A DNA stretch of 64,000 nucleotides from Streptomyces sp. P3 (lineage in GTDB: Bacteria > Actinomycetota > Actinomycetes > Streptomycetales > Streptomycetaceae): assembly GCF_003032475.1 (NCBI RefSeq), contig NZ_CP028369.1, forward strand, positions 62,001 through 126,000, written 5' to 3'. Under the pieces are notes generated by a model. The model was not told the origin of the DNA, did no database searches, and saw only the letters and a list, made by a program, of their open reading frames with translations. Position numbers and translations under genes: made by a program. Below, piece by piece: positions 44,346 through 53,372 of this stretch; positions within the stretch are counted from its first letter, which is position 1, and each line of letters begins with the position of its first letter.

Positions 44346-46598
44346 TCACGCGCCCAGTTGAAGGCCCTCGGCCGCTTCCTCCACCATGGCGAGTCCGAGC
44401 CTGCTGACCCGTACGGAGAAGGGGGCGTCCGCGACCCGCATTCCCGTGAGACCGACCTCGCCCAGGGGTGCGCCGGGCAATGGGCGCAGGGCGACGGTCC
44501 CGGCCGGCGCGTCGGGGCGGATGCCGACGAGAGCGGTCAGCAGCAGGACGCCCGCGGCCGCGGCGGTCGCGGCGGGCCGGCACGCGGCCGGATGGGGCAG
44601 CGGCGCGCTGCCGTCCCCGCGCTGCTCCGCGGCGTACATCTCCGGGAGACGGTGGCCGAAGGCCTCGGACGCAGCCAGCACGCCCCGGAGCAGCGCTGTG
44701 CTCTCCTTCTCGTAGCCCGCGGCGGCCATGCCGGCGAAAGCGATCGCCGTCTCGTGGATGCGCACGGCGCCGCTGCGGTGGCCGAAGGGGTTGTAGCCGA
44801 CCTCGTCGACGCCGAGGCCGCGAAGTCCCCAGCCCGAATCCATGACCGGACCGCCGAGCAGTCGGGCGAGCTGCTCGGTCTGCACCTTGTCCAGCAGTCC
44901 CGGGGCTTGGGCGCCGCCGCCCAGCAGTCCGGTGTCGAGGAGATGGGCCGCCGTCGCACAGAGGTGGGGCAGCGTCCGTCCGTCCGGAGTGCGCGCGGCG
45001 GCGGGCCGACCGCCGCCGGGGTCGTCGATCCAGAAGTCCCGGCGGAACACGGCACGGGAGGTCCGGGCCCACTCCCGCAGGGTGCCGCCGCCCGGTCTCG
45101 CGCAGGCGTCGAGGAGGTCGGCGCCGAGCAGGGCCGCACGGTGGGCATGGGCCTGGGTCTCGCAGCGTACGGGACCGTCGGGTTGGGGGTCACTCAGGTA
45201 GGGCTGGTCCCCGACCGCGCCGCGCAACCAGGTCAGGCACCGCTCGGCTGCCGGCAGGAGTTCCTCCGTCTCGTGATCGGGCAGTCCCCAGCGGCGGGCC
45301 TCGGCGAGGAGCGCGGGAAAGAGCAGCGTGGCCTCCGTTCCCGTGCAGCCCGGCGGGAGGTACGGGCCCGCGTCCCGCCGGGGGCCGGGAATCATGCCGG
45401 AGCGGGGGCCCGGTCCGGTGATCTGGGTGCGGGCCAGGATGCGCAGCGTCCCCGCTGCGAGGCGCGTGCCGAGCGGCAGTGCCATACGGGCGGCGGCCAG
45501 GGCGTCGGCCGGGGCGAGACCGCAGCGCCAGGGCGCTCCGGCGGCCAGATGGGTGTCCGCGGGGTGGGCGGGGTCGCGCACCAGCAGCGCCCGCAGATCC
45601 TTCACGCTCGTCGCCAGGAGGGCCCGGACGCGCGGATCGTCACCACTGGCGCTCGCCGGAGCCAGGGGGCTGGTCGCCGTACGACCCACGGCCCGGACCG
45701 GTCCGGCGCCGTCCAGACGTACCCGCAGCTCCACGCGGACGCTGCCGCCGGGAGGAACGTCGAACTCCCAGCGCAGCAGTCCCGCGGCGGCGATCGCGTC
45801 GGCGGGCGGCGGTTGAGCGGTGACGTACGAGGTTCCGCCGGCGCCGGACCAGCGCAGGCCGGTGCCGTGGACGCTGGCGGGCAGTTCGGGAACGGCGGCG
45901 CCGGCCCCGATCGCGCCCAGGTCGGCCAGGTCGGCGCCGAGAGCCACCTCCACCGGCAGGCACAGCGGCCGGGCCGCGGCACTGCGCAGGGTGATCCGCT
46001 CGACGCCGTCCGCCGAGCGGGTGCGCTCGACGATCACGTCGGGGTCCGGGCCGCCGTGCGGCGTGACGCGCAGAGCGGCGACGAAGTGGGCGCAGTCGGC
46101 CGATGTCATCCGGGCCTGGACGACGAGCGGTTCGCGGCCCGCCACCCGCAGCAGGCAACGGGACAGGATCCGTCGGCCCGCGCGGTAGATCCCGTCGAGT
46201 CCGTGTCCCGTCAACTGTCCCTGGTCGGACGAGACGGCGAGGCCCGGCAGAGCGACGCAGATCATCGCCGTGTGGGCGGGCGGCAGTCCGGTGGTGCGCT
46301 GCGCGGAGGGCGGCACGGTGCCTCTGCTCGTCGGTGTGGACGCGCGGCGCGGCGCGCCCGCCACCGGGAAGCGGGGGGTGCCGCGAACGCCCCGGCCGGT
46401 GGCCGGGCCCGGCCCGCCTCCCGGCTCCGCCAGCGGCGAGGGATCCGGGGCACGGAGCGTGGCCGACCTCTGCGCGACCGGTGGAGCCGGCGGGGCCGGT
46501 GAAGCGGGTGGAGAGGGCGTCGTGGGACCGGACGCCGTGCGCGGGCTGTCGAGGCGGGAGCGTTCGTCGGCGGCGGAGGGCGGAGTCGGCTGGTCCAT
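44346..46598 (-). CDS. Glycogen debranching enzyme-like (GDE_N / six-hairpin glycosidase) protein
   Basis: A 750-residue protein. A disordered Pro/Ala/Thr-rich N-terminus (about 1-100) precedes a GDE_N_bis-like beta domain (LTGHGLDGIYRAGRRILSRC, then LRVTPHGGPDP). A C-terminal alpha/alpha-barrel of the amylo-alpha-1,6-glucosidase type follows (PPGCTGTEATLLFPALLAEA, GWGLRGLGVDEVGYNPFGHR, SGAVRIHETAIAFAGMAA). The ending VADAPFSVRVSRLGLAMVEE is typical of the family. Substrate and catalytic residues cannot be fixed without structural comparison. ATG 46598 is preferred; the extra N-terminal reading to 46727 lacks conservation-like features. No glycogen genes adjoin it. Confidence 0.85.
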   Translation of the reverse strand: MDQPTPPSAADERSRLDSPRTASGPTTPSPPASPAPPAPPVAQRSATLRAPDPSPLAEPGGGPGPATGRGVRGTPRFPVAGAPRRASTPTSRGTVPPSAQRTTGLPPAHTAMICVALPGLAVSSDQGQLTGHGLDGIYRAGRRILSRCLLRVAGREPLVVQARMTSADCAHFVAALRVTPHGGPDPDVIVERTRSADGVERITLRSAAARPLCLPVEVALGADLADLGAIGAGAAVPELPASVHGTGLRWSGAGGTSYVTAQPPPADAIAAAGLLRWEFDVPPGGSVRVELRVRLDGAGPVRAVGRTATSPLAPASASGDDPRVRALLATSVKDLRALLVRDPAHPADTHLAAGAPWRCGLAPADALAAARMALPLGTRLAAGTLRILARTQITGPGPRSGMIPGPRRDAGPYLPPGCTGTEATLLFPALLAEARRWGLPDHETEELLPAAERCLTWLRGAVGDQPYLSDPQPDGPVRCETQAHAHRAALLGADLLDACARPGGGTLREWARTSRAVFRRDFWIDDPGGGRPAAARTPDGRTLPHLCATAAHLLDTGLLGGGAQAPGLLDKVQTEQLARLLGGPVMDSGWGLRGLGVDEVGYNPFGHRSGAVRIHETAIAFAGMAAAGYEKESTALLRGVLAASEAFGHRLPEMYAAEQRGDGSAPLPHPAACRPAATAAAAGVLLLTALVGIRPDAPAGTVALRPLPGAPLGEVGLTGMRVADAPFSVRVSRLGLAMVEEAAEGLQLGA

Positions 46599-46822
46599 GG
46601 GTGACTTCTTCTGCTCTCTGTGCGCCTCGGGCATGGTCGAGGCCTGGTGGAAGGCTCCGGCAGGTGCGGATGCGCGTCGCGGGCCACCCGTACGGGCGCT
46701 CCGCCACTCAGGTGAACGGGACCGCACTCCCCCAGGTCACGCACCGGGGCGCAGACCTCACCGAATGGCGGTGGACGAGCCCGGCGCTCCGGGTGCCCGC
46801 GCCGGGCGATCTCGCTCCGGCC

Positions 46823-48496
46823 TCACGACCTGCCGGGGGCGGCGTCGGCGTCGGATCGCGCTCCTTCGGTGCCGGAGCCACGACGCCGTGCGGAGGCCTT
46901 GCCGACGGGGCGGGGGCGGGACCTGGCCCGGCCGGCCGAAGCGGGACGGGTGGGATGCGGTTTCTGCGGGTGTGAGCGGGGGGCTCGGACCACCGAAGCG
47001 CCGCTTACCGATTCCGGTCCGGGGAGCGAGCCTTCGGGCTCCTCCCACGAGTCCGGAGCCTCCCTGATCACCGGCGTCTGCACCGCTGTCGACTCCTCCC
47101 TCGTCTCCGGAGCCCGCACCGCCTCCGGAGCCCGCACCGCCGTCGGTGTCTGCGCCGTCTCGCGTCGCACTTCCTGCCGGTGCGGCTCCTCGTCTGTCCC
47201 GAGGGCCGCGGGGCGCGCGCGTCCCGTGCGTTCGGCTCGGAGGCAGCGGCGTACCGACTCGGGGTCGAGGCCTTCGTTGCAGGCCTGGTGCAGAAGGCGG
47301 GCGAAGAGATACCCGGGGTCGGCGCCCAGGGCCATCGCCAGGGCCTCCCTAGCCTCTAGTTCGTCGCCGCTGGACCAGGCCACCCAGCCGGCCAGGGTGA
47401 GAGGCGCCGCCGCGTGTTCTCCGTACGGGCCCACGCAGCGGCGGGCCAGTGCCCGCCACAGACGCAGCGCCGGGGCCGCCTCGTCGCCCTCCATCCACTC
47501 CGCCGCCCGGTCGCGCGTCACCCGGTCCTGCAGGCCGAGGATCAGGGCGGCGGCCTCGTCCGGTCCGAGCAGTTCGTCGTCCCGGCAGTCGGCCTCCCGG
47601 GAGCCAGGCACGAGTGGCGCCGCGGTGAGGCGCCGCATGACATGTCGAGCCAGTCCGAGCGTCTCGTCGGCCACCGACGTGCGGCTCGACTCGTCGAGGA
47701 TCCGGGGGACGAGCGCCAGGCCCGCGGTGTCCAGGGCGATCTCCTGCTCCAGGGCGGCGACGGTCTCCAAAGGCTGCAGCCGAGCGCGCAGTTCGCGCAG
47801 GGTGCCTCGAACCTGGATGCCCGCGTAGGTCGCGGCCGCGGCGAGCACGGAGGTCCCGGGCAGTCCCATCGGGACGCCCTCCACCGGGCAGCAGCCCTTG
47901 CCCGCGCAGCAGTACGACCAGAAGCGGCCGTCGGCGATGCAGAGCGCCTCGATCACCGGGACGTCGAGGCGCCCGCACGCCACCCTCAGCTGCTGGGCCA
48001 GTGGCTGCAGCCGTTCCATGGTCCGACGGCCCGTCTCCCCGTTCGCCGGTTCCTGGCACAGGTAGGCGACCATCTGGGCAGGACGGGCGCCTCGGCGCTC
48101 ACCGCCCGTCACGAGCCCTCGCGCCAACTGGTCGGCGACGGCGGGCCAGTCGTCGGGGTTCGAGGGGATGCCGAGCCGGGCCCGGCCGCCGAACCGGCCC
48201 CGCCCGCCCTCGTCATGCAGGGCTACCAGGACGATGCTGTCCTCGGGGCGGTAGCCGAGCAGGTAGGGAAGAGCGTCGGCCAGTTCCTCCGGGGTGCGCA
48301 GGGTGACCTGGTGAACGGCCGCATCCCACCCTTCCCGCCCACCCTCGTCCCGGTCATGCCCTTCCCGGTCGTGCCTTTTCCCGTCTCGCCCGTCCCGACG
48401 ACGTCCCTCCCGGCCGGGGGCATCCGGCCCGGACTCCGCCCAGCCCGTAATGTCACTGTTCTCGGGGGTTCCCGTGGCTTCGCTGTGATTCGTCAT
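46823..48496 (-). CDS. DUF4192 domain-containing protein
   Basis: A 557-residue actinobacterial protein of unknown function. The N-terminal 55 residues are highly charged (RRRDGRDGKRHDREGHDRDE). The DUF4192 domain (about 60-390) starts QVTLRTPEELADALPYLLGY and contains the cysteine cluster WSYCCAGKGCCPVEG, a possible metal site. The last 150 residues are disordered and rich in Arg, Pro and Glu, with repeats such as AVRAPEAVRAPETREEST. ATG 48496 is supported by homologues' length. It is probably cytoplasmic. It is transcribed in the direction of the debranching-like gene, 224 bp apart. Confidence 0.83.
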   Translation of the reverse strand: MTNHSEATGTPENSDITGWAESGPDAPGREGRRRDGRDGKRHDREGHDRDEGGREGWDAAVHQVTLRTPEELADALPYLLGYRPEDSIVLVALHDEGGRGRFGGRARLGIPSNPDDWPAVADQLARGLVTGGERRGARPAQMVAYLCQEPANGETGRRTMERLQPLAQQLRVACGRLDVPVIEALCIADGRFWSYCCAGKGCCPVEGVPMGLPGTSVLAAAATYAGIQVRGTLRELRARLQPLETVAALEQEIALDTAGLALVPRILDESSRTSVADETLGLARHVMRRLTAAPLVPGSREADCRDDELLGPDEAAALILGLQDRVTRDRAAEWMEGDEAAPALRLWRALARRCVGPYGEHAAAPLTLAGWVAWSSGDELEAREALAMALGADPGYLFARLLHQACNEGLDPESVRRCLRAERTGRARPAALGTDEEPHRQEVRRETAQTPTAVRAPEAVRAPETREESTAVQTPVIREAPDSWEEPEGSLPGPESVSGASVVRAPRSHPQKPHPTRPASAGRARSRPRPVGKASARRRGSGTEGARSDADAAPGRS

Positions 48497-48578
48497 GCCC
48501 TGACGATCCCGCAGATCGCAAAATCCCGCTCAGCCTGTGGATAACTCGGGTCGGAGACATGTCAACAGAGCTGCGCGG

Positions 48579-49577
48579 TCAGCCGACGTGCGGGGCGGGC
48601 ACCGTGGCGTTGAGCGCGGTGACGATCGTCTCCTCCTCGTAGGTGAAGTGGCGCTCGAGGAGGTCGGCCAGCCGCTCGAGCTCCTCCCGCAACCGCATCG
48701 GGTCGGACTCGCCGGGGACGAAGCCGTCCACGAGTTCCCGGATGGCCTCCTGGGCTCCCGCCACCGCCCTGTGCTCGGCCCCGAGCTGGCCCAGCGCCGG
48801 AGCCAGGGCGGGGAACTGTCCCGCGAGCGCCGGGAACACGGCCATGTCCTCACCGCCGTGATGCTTTGTCAGCGCGCCGCAGAAATCCAGACAGCGGGCG
48901 CGCATCTGCTGGGCGAGGTCCGGTGCGGTCCGCTCGATCCTGTCGGCCCTGCCCGCGACCAGCCGATCGGCCTGTTCGCGAAGGGACCTCAGCTCGCCCC
49001 GCAGCCAGTCGTGAACCTCGGCGATCCAGTCGCCCATCCCCTTGACCCGTTCCGCCCCGGGCACCGGACCGATCCGGTGGAGCACGACCACCGGGATCTC
49101 CCGTTCCGTCCGGGCCTGGTGGTCGGCATAGCCGGGCGCCTCCTCGATCACACGGCCGAAGAGCGCGTCGCGTTCCCCGCCCTGCGGAACGGCCGCGATC
49201 GCCTGATAGGTGTCGGTGCCGGTCTCCACCGTCACTATCGGGTTCCTGAGGATGTTGTGATACCAACCGGGATGCTTGTCGGCGCCGTTCGCGGAGGCGA
49301 CGACGACGCCTTTCCCGTCGAATTCGAGGTAGCCCAGAATGCTTTCACGGCGCAGTCCGGTCCTGGCCCCGACAGTCGTCAACACGGTCAGGGTCCAGCC
49401 GTCGAACATGCCGCTCAGCTTGCCCTCTTCGGCGCGGAATTCGGCGATGACCCGGCGCTGGAAGTCATGGACGTCGAAGCCCGCCCCGTTGCCCGTCTGC
49501 TCCTGCCGGTCCTGGGCCGCCTGCCCATCCCGCCTCTTGGACTGCTCCTGGCCTGTCGCGGCCCGTTCCTCGCTCAT
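48579..49577 (-). CDS. F420-dependent nitroreductase-like (DUF385/DDN) domain fused to a hemerythrin HHE domain
   Basis: A 332-residue fusion. Residues about 25-160 form a DDN/DUF385-type flavin-fold domain (TVGARTGLRRESILGYLEFD, ADKHPGWYHNILRNPIVTVE), which in relatives binds F420. Residues about 165-325 form a hemerythrin-like four-helix bundle with metal-ligand candidates TKHHGGEDMAVFP, LGAEHRAVAG and RHFTYEEETI. Separate proteins of both families are common; the fusion suggests an oxygen, NO or peroxide response enzyme coupling a di-iron centre to a deazaflavin cofactor. That is inference. ATG 49577 follows AAAGG at good spacing. Confidence 0.87.
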   Translation of the reverse strand: MSEERAATGQEQSKRRDGQAAQDRQEQTGNGAGFDVHDFQRRVIAEFRAEEGKLSGMFDGWTLTVLTTVGARTGLRRESILGYLEFDGKGVVVASANGADKHPGWYHNILRNPIVTVETGTDTYQAIAAVPQGGERDALFGRVIEEAPGYADHQARTEREIPVVVLHRIGPVPGAERVKGMGDWIAEVHDWLRGELRSLREQADRLVAGRADRIERTAPDLAQQMRARCLDFCGALTKHHGGEDMAVFPALAGQFPALAPALGQLGAEHRAVAGAQEAIRELVDGFVPGESDPMRLREELERLADLLERHFTYEEETIVTALNATVPAPHVG

Positions 49578-49902
49578 GCGCTGCCTTTCGGTGTCGGCTG
49601 ATCGCAGAGAGACGGCCACGCCACCGGAAAATCGACACACGAATACCCCGCATACCTACGCAGTGAAAAATGGGCGCAGCAATCCCCGGGTGGGATCGAC
49701 GAGCTGCGAGAGACGGAACGGTGCCGATCTCTGTAATGGCGAGTAGCCGCTACCTCCATGCGTAGGCCCATACGGGGCTCGGCGAAACCGTAACACCGTG
49801 TCCATGCACCGGGCAACGTTCGCTCGACCTTCCGGCCCGACGGCCGAACGGCCCTCCCCGAAAGGGAAGTCGGAGCTTCTCGCAGGAATGCGGCCGGGAC
49901 GC
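49578..49902. other. Intergenic region between the nitroreductase-hemerythrin and recQ genes
   Basis: A 325-bp gap without a recognisable gene. It contains the upstream control region of the nitroreductase-hemerythrin gene (minus strand) and the 3' end of the recQ transcript. Locally AT-richer stretches near 49630-49670 may be promoter sequence. No clear terminator hairpin was found. Confidence 0.45.
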
Positions 49903-52062
49903 TCAGCCGGCCGTGGCGAGCACCAGCGGGAGGACCTCGCCCCCGCCCGCCCTGCGCAACAGCCGCGCCGCGACCGCCAGGGTCCAGCCGGAGTCGGTGA
50001 AGTCGTCCACCAGCAGTACGGGTCCCGGGGATGCCGCCAGGGCCCCGGACAGCTCCTCGGAGACGGCGAACGCGCCCGCCAACGCCCGGACCCGCTGGGC
50101 GGAGTTGCTGCGCCGCGCCGCGTGCGCACCGCCCGGGCCCGTGTACGTCAGCGCACCGAGGAAGGGCAGCCGGCCGACGGTCGCGATGCCCTCGGCGAGG
50201 GAGCCGACCAGCCGGGGGCGGGACAGGGACGGCACGGCGACGACTCCCACCGGCCGGGCGGCGGCGTCCGGGCCGTTCGCGGCCCAGCCCTCGGCAGAGC
50301 GCGCCCAGTCGGCGAGCACCGCCACCGCCGCCTTCAGTACGTCGTCCGAAACCGGCTGGTCAGGGGTGTTCTCGGCCAGGAGCGGACGCAGCCGGTTGCC
50401 CCAGCCGATGTCCGAGAGGCGTCCCAGAGCCCGTCCGGCGGCGCACTGCTCCTTGGCGGGGATACGGCCCTTGAGCTCGACGCCCAGCGCGGGCAGCCCG
50501 GTCGGCCACATCCGGCGAGGCTCGACCTCCACTCCGGGACGGTCCAGCTCCCTCGTCGCGCCCGTCAGCGTGTCCGCGGAGACCGTCGGGTCGGCCCAGG
50601 GGCCCGCGCAGTTGTCGCACCGGCCGCAGGACTGAGCGCCTTCGTCGTCCAGCTGTCGGCGCAGGAACTCCATCCGGCACCCCGACGTGCTCACGTAGTC
50701 GCGCATGGCCTGCTGCTCCGCAGCCCGCTGCCGTGCCACCCACGCGTAGCGCTCGGCGTCGTACGCCCAAGCGGCGCCGGTGGACGTCCAGCCGCCCTTG
50801 ACCCGCTTGACCGCGCCGTCGACGTCCAGCACCTTCAGCATGGTCTCCAGTCGGCTGCGCCGGAGGTCCACCGCCGTCTCCAGGGCCGGCACGGACAGCG
50901 GGCGGCCGGCTTCGGCGAGAGCCGCAAGAGTCTGCCTGACCTGCGGCTCGGGTGGGAACGCGGTGTCGGCGAAGTAACGCCAGATGGCCTCGTCCTCCTT
51001 GCCCGGCAACAGCAGCACGTCGGCGTGGGCCACGCCGCGGCCCGCACGCCCCACCTGCTGGTAGTAGGCGATCGGCGAGGACGGCGACCCCAGATGGATC
51101 ACGAAGCCCAGGTCGGGCTTGTCGAAGCCCATGCCCAGCGCAGACGTCGCCACCAGTGCCTTGACCCGGTTCTCCTGCAGGTCGGCCTCGGCCTGCAGCC
51201 GGTCGGCGTTCTCCGTACGGCCCGTGTAGGACGCGACCTCGAAGCCGCGCTGCCGCAGGAAGGCGGTGGCCTCCTCGGCCGCGGCGACGGTGAGCGCGTA
51301 GACGATCCCGGAGCCCGGCAGCTCGTTCAGATGCTCGGCGAGCCAGGCCAGGCGGTGTGCCGCGTCCGGCAGCCGGACCACGCCCAGCCGCAGGCTCTCC
51401 CGGTCCAGCGGACCGCGGAGCACCAGGGCCTCGCCGCCGCCGGTGCCCAACTGCTCGGCCACATCGGCCGTCACCCGGGCGTTGGCGGTCGCGGTGGTGG
51501 CCAGCACCGGGACGCCGGGGGCGAGTTCGGCGAGCATCGCCCGCAACCGGCGGTAGTCGGGCCGGAAGTCATGGCCCCAGTCGGAGATGCAGTGCGCCTC
51601 GTCGACCACCAGGAGACCGGTCGTCGACGCGAGCTTGGGCAGCACCTGGTCGCGGAAGTCGACGGAGTTGAGCCGTTCGGGGCTGACCAGGAGAACGTCG
51701 GTCTCGCCGCGGTCGACCTCGTCGTAGACGGTGTCCCACTCCTCCGGGTTGGCCGAGTTGATGGTGCGGGCCCGGATCCCCGCTCGTGCCGCCGCCTCCA
51801 CCTGATTGCGCATCAGCGCCAGCAGCGGCGAGACGATCACCGTCGGACCGGAGCCACGCCGGCGCAGCAGAGCGGTGGCGACGAAGTACACCGCCGACTT
51901 GCCCCATCCGGTGCGCTGCACCACCAGGGCCCGCCGGCGCTCCCGCACCAGGGCGGCCACCGCCTGCCACTGGTCCTCCCGCAGCCGTGCCGCGCCCCCG
52001 GGGGCGCCGACGAGCTCGGCGAGGATGGCGTCGGCTTCGGTGCGCAGCTCCAGATCGTCCAT
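49903..52062 (-). CDS. recQ: RecQ-family DNA helicase with C-terminal phosphoribosyltransferase-like domain
   Basis: A 719-residue protein. RecA-like lobes contain the Q-motif region LREDQWQAVAAL, Walker A VVQRTGWGKSA (48-58), DEAHC (154-158), the aromatic-rich loop CISDWGHDFRPDYRRLR, motif III TATAN, and motif VI QQVGRAGRG. The zinc cluster is visible as CRMEF...CGRCDNC at about 535-560. The last 130 residues are not an HRDC domain; they end in a type I phosphoribosyltransferase-like segment with the PRPP-loop motif VLLVDDFTDSGWT (about 682-694). Its helicase role in recombination and repair is clear. The transferase-like domain has no assigned function. ATG 52062 is preferred. Confidence 0.92.
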   Translation of the reverse strand: MDDLELRTEADAILAELVGAPGGAARLREDQWQAVAALVRERRRALVVQRTGWGKSAVYFVATALLRRRGSGPTVIVSPLLALMRNQVEAAARAGIRARTINSANPEEWDTVYDEVDRGETDVLLVSPERLNSVDFRDQVLPKLASTTGLLVVDEAHCISDWGHDFRPDYRRLRAMLAELAPGVPVLATTATANARVTADVAEQLGTGGGEALVLRGPLDRESLRLGVVRLPDAAHRLAWLAEHLNELPGSGIVYALTVAAAEEATAFLRQRGFEVASYTGRTENADRLQAEADLQENRVKALVATSALGMGFDKPDLGFVIHLGSPSSPIAYYQQVGRAGRGVAHADVLLLPGKEDEAIWRYFADTAFPPEPQVRQTLAALAEAGRPLSVPALETAVDLRRSRLETMLKVLDVDGAVKRVKGGWTSTGAAWAYDAERYAWVARQRAAEQQAMRDYVSTSGCRMEFLRRQLDDEGAQSCGRCDNCAGPWADPTVSADTLTGATRELDRPGVEVEPRRMWPTGLPALGVELKGRIPAKEQCAAGRALGRLSDIGWGNRLRPLLAENTPDQPVSDDVLKAAVAVLADWARSAEGWAANGPDAAARPVGVVAVPSLSRPRLVGSLAEGIATVGRLPFLGALTYTGPGGAHAARRSNSAQRVRALAGAFAVSEELSGALAASPGPVLLVDDFTDSGWTLAVAARLLRRAGGGEVLPLVLATAG

Positions 52063-52388
52063 GTCCCCATGCAACCCGATGCCAGTGACAATCAGCCACT
52101 TCACGCAGCGTGACGACGGTCTCGCGATGGGTCCGACGGGGCTCGCGAGCCGGACTGGAACGGTGGGTTCAGGCGTCCTGCCGCGAATCACCGGGTAGGG
52201 ATATAAGTCACTCGCCGCCATATAACGGTCGGCAGTCCCAATTGCTCGTTGCCGCATCCAAGTTCGGCAGGAAGAATTGAGGTCCGCTCCCCGCACGGCT
52301 CGCCCGTAGTCCGCTAGGGCTCTGCTGCGGCGTGCGCTCCCCCTCATCCGCCCCGCCCGCAGTGTGGGCCGTAGCCGAAGGGAGGATC
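52063..52388. other. Divergent intergenic region between recQ and a hypothetical gene
   Basis: A 326-bp region holding the promoters of both genes. An AT-rich inverted arrangement near 52198-52228 (GATATAAGTCACT and CATATAACGG) stands out against the GC background and may be promoter sequence. I see no further structure I can support. Confidence 0.45.
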
Positions 52389-53009
52389 GTGACCTTCGGA
52401 TTCGCTCCGTCCTCGGCGGCATCGTTGTCGACGAACACGTCCGCCACTTCCGCCAACCGTTTGCTCGAGCCTGCCGAATGGGCTTCGGCCGGCATCCCGC
52501 TGCTGCGAAGTCCGCGGGAGGTCGTCAGCGGGCTGCACTCCCGGCACCGGCCAGGGCCGGCCACCGCGATAGTGGCCGTGCTCGACCCGGACGAGAGGGT
52601 ACGGGCCAGCGCCTCGTTCACCCGGCGCCAGGCGTCCACCGACGGATGGATGTACCGCAACGCCCTGCTCGCCCAGCTGCGCCGGGTCATCCCGCACGAC
52701 CTGCGGCGCCGCACCCCGGTGCGCACCGCCGTGCTGCTCTACTGCCGCGACGGCGACGCGCGCTGGACGGAGGAGGACGGCGCGTGGATGTGGGGCCTGC
52801 GGGACGCCTGCACGCTGCACGGGCTGCGCTGCGGGGCGTACATCACGCTGACCCGCGACGGCTGGCAGGTCCTCGGTGAGGGCCGTGGCGGCCGTCGCCC
52901 CAACGCGGATTCGGCCCCCGAGCCGTTCGCTCTCTCCGAGGCCCCGCCCCCGCTGCCACGGACCGGCGGCGCCGCCTCGGAGGTACTGCGCCGCGCCGCC
53001 GCCCGCTGA
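52389..53009 (+). CDS. Conserved Streptomyces hypothetical protein (DUF4192-like size unrelated; family unknown)
   Basis: A 206-residue soluble protein that I cannot assign to a named family. The central part (about 60-170) looks well folded: ATAIVAVLDPDERVRASASF, MYRNALLAQLRRVIPHDLRR, VRTAVLLYCRDGDARWTEED, LRDACTLHGLRCGAYITLTR. The ends are disordered and Pro/Ala-rich. GTG 52389 was chosen because GGGAGG lies just upstream; an earlier start at 52332 has no such site. It is divergent from recQ and ends at a strong hairpin. Codon use is typical of the chromosome. Confidence 0.75.
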   Translation: MTFGFAPSSAASLSTNTSATSANRLLEPAEWASAGIPLLRSPREVVSGLHSRHRPGPATAIVAVLDPDERVRASASFTRRQASTDGWMYRNALLAQLRRVIPHDLRRRTPVRTAVLLYCRDGDARWTEEDGAWMWGLRDACTLHGLRCGAYITLTRDGWQVLGEGRGGRRPNADSAPEPFALSEAPPPLPRTGGAASEVLRRAAAR

Positions 53010-53013
53010 CGCA

Positions 53014-53044
53014 CGAACGGCCGCCCCCTGAGGGCGGCCGTTCG
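53014..53044 (+). terminator. Terminator of the hypothetical gene after recQ
   Basis: A perfect 13-bp stem, CGAACGGCCGCCC (53014-53026) with 53032-53044, and 5-nt loop CCTGA, beginning 4 bp after the stop codon. Confidence 0.85.
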
Positions 53045-53372
53045 CCGGGCAGTGGTACGCACCAAGGGAGGCGCCCGGCCGTCGCCCGCAGCAGCCGGAC
53101 GAGCGCCCACTCGGCGCAAGGTCACCGGATGCGGGTGCGGTCGCCGGCACCGGGATCACCGGATGCCGCACAGGGATCACCGGCCGCCCGGATGAAGCTG
53201 ACCCCGTCCGCCAGGAGGCGGATGTCGGCGCCCGGGGCACACCGCAGAGGCGCCGCAGCACGACGCCTCTGCGGACTCGCCGCGCAGCCCGGCGCGCACG
53301 GGCTGCGCAACCGGCGCGTACAGGCTGCGCAACCGGCGCGTACCCGGCGATCCGTGAGGCCGCCGGAGCGGC
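53045..53372. other. Intergenic region with several short direct repeats
   Basis: A 328-bp gap between convergent genes. GGGATCACCGG occurs twice near 53152-53183, with a related copy at 53121-53130. A 21-bp unit is tandemly repeated at 53301-53343. No gene was recognised. Confidence 0.55.
53301..53343. repeat. 21-bp tandem repeat, two copies
   Basis: A unit beginning GGCTGCGCAACCGGCGCG is perfectly repeated at 53301-53321 and 53323-53343, period 22 bp. A partial related copy lies just before it (GGCGCGCACGGGCTGCGC). Confidence 0.75.
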
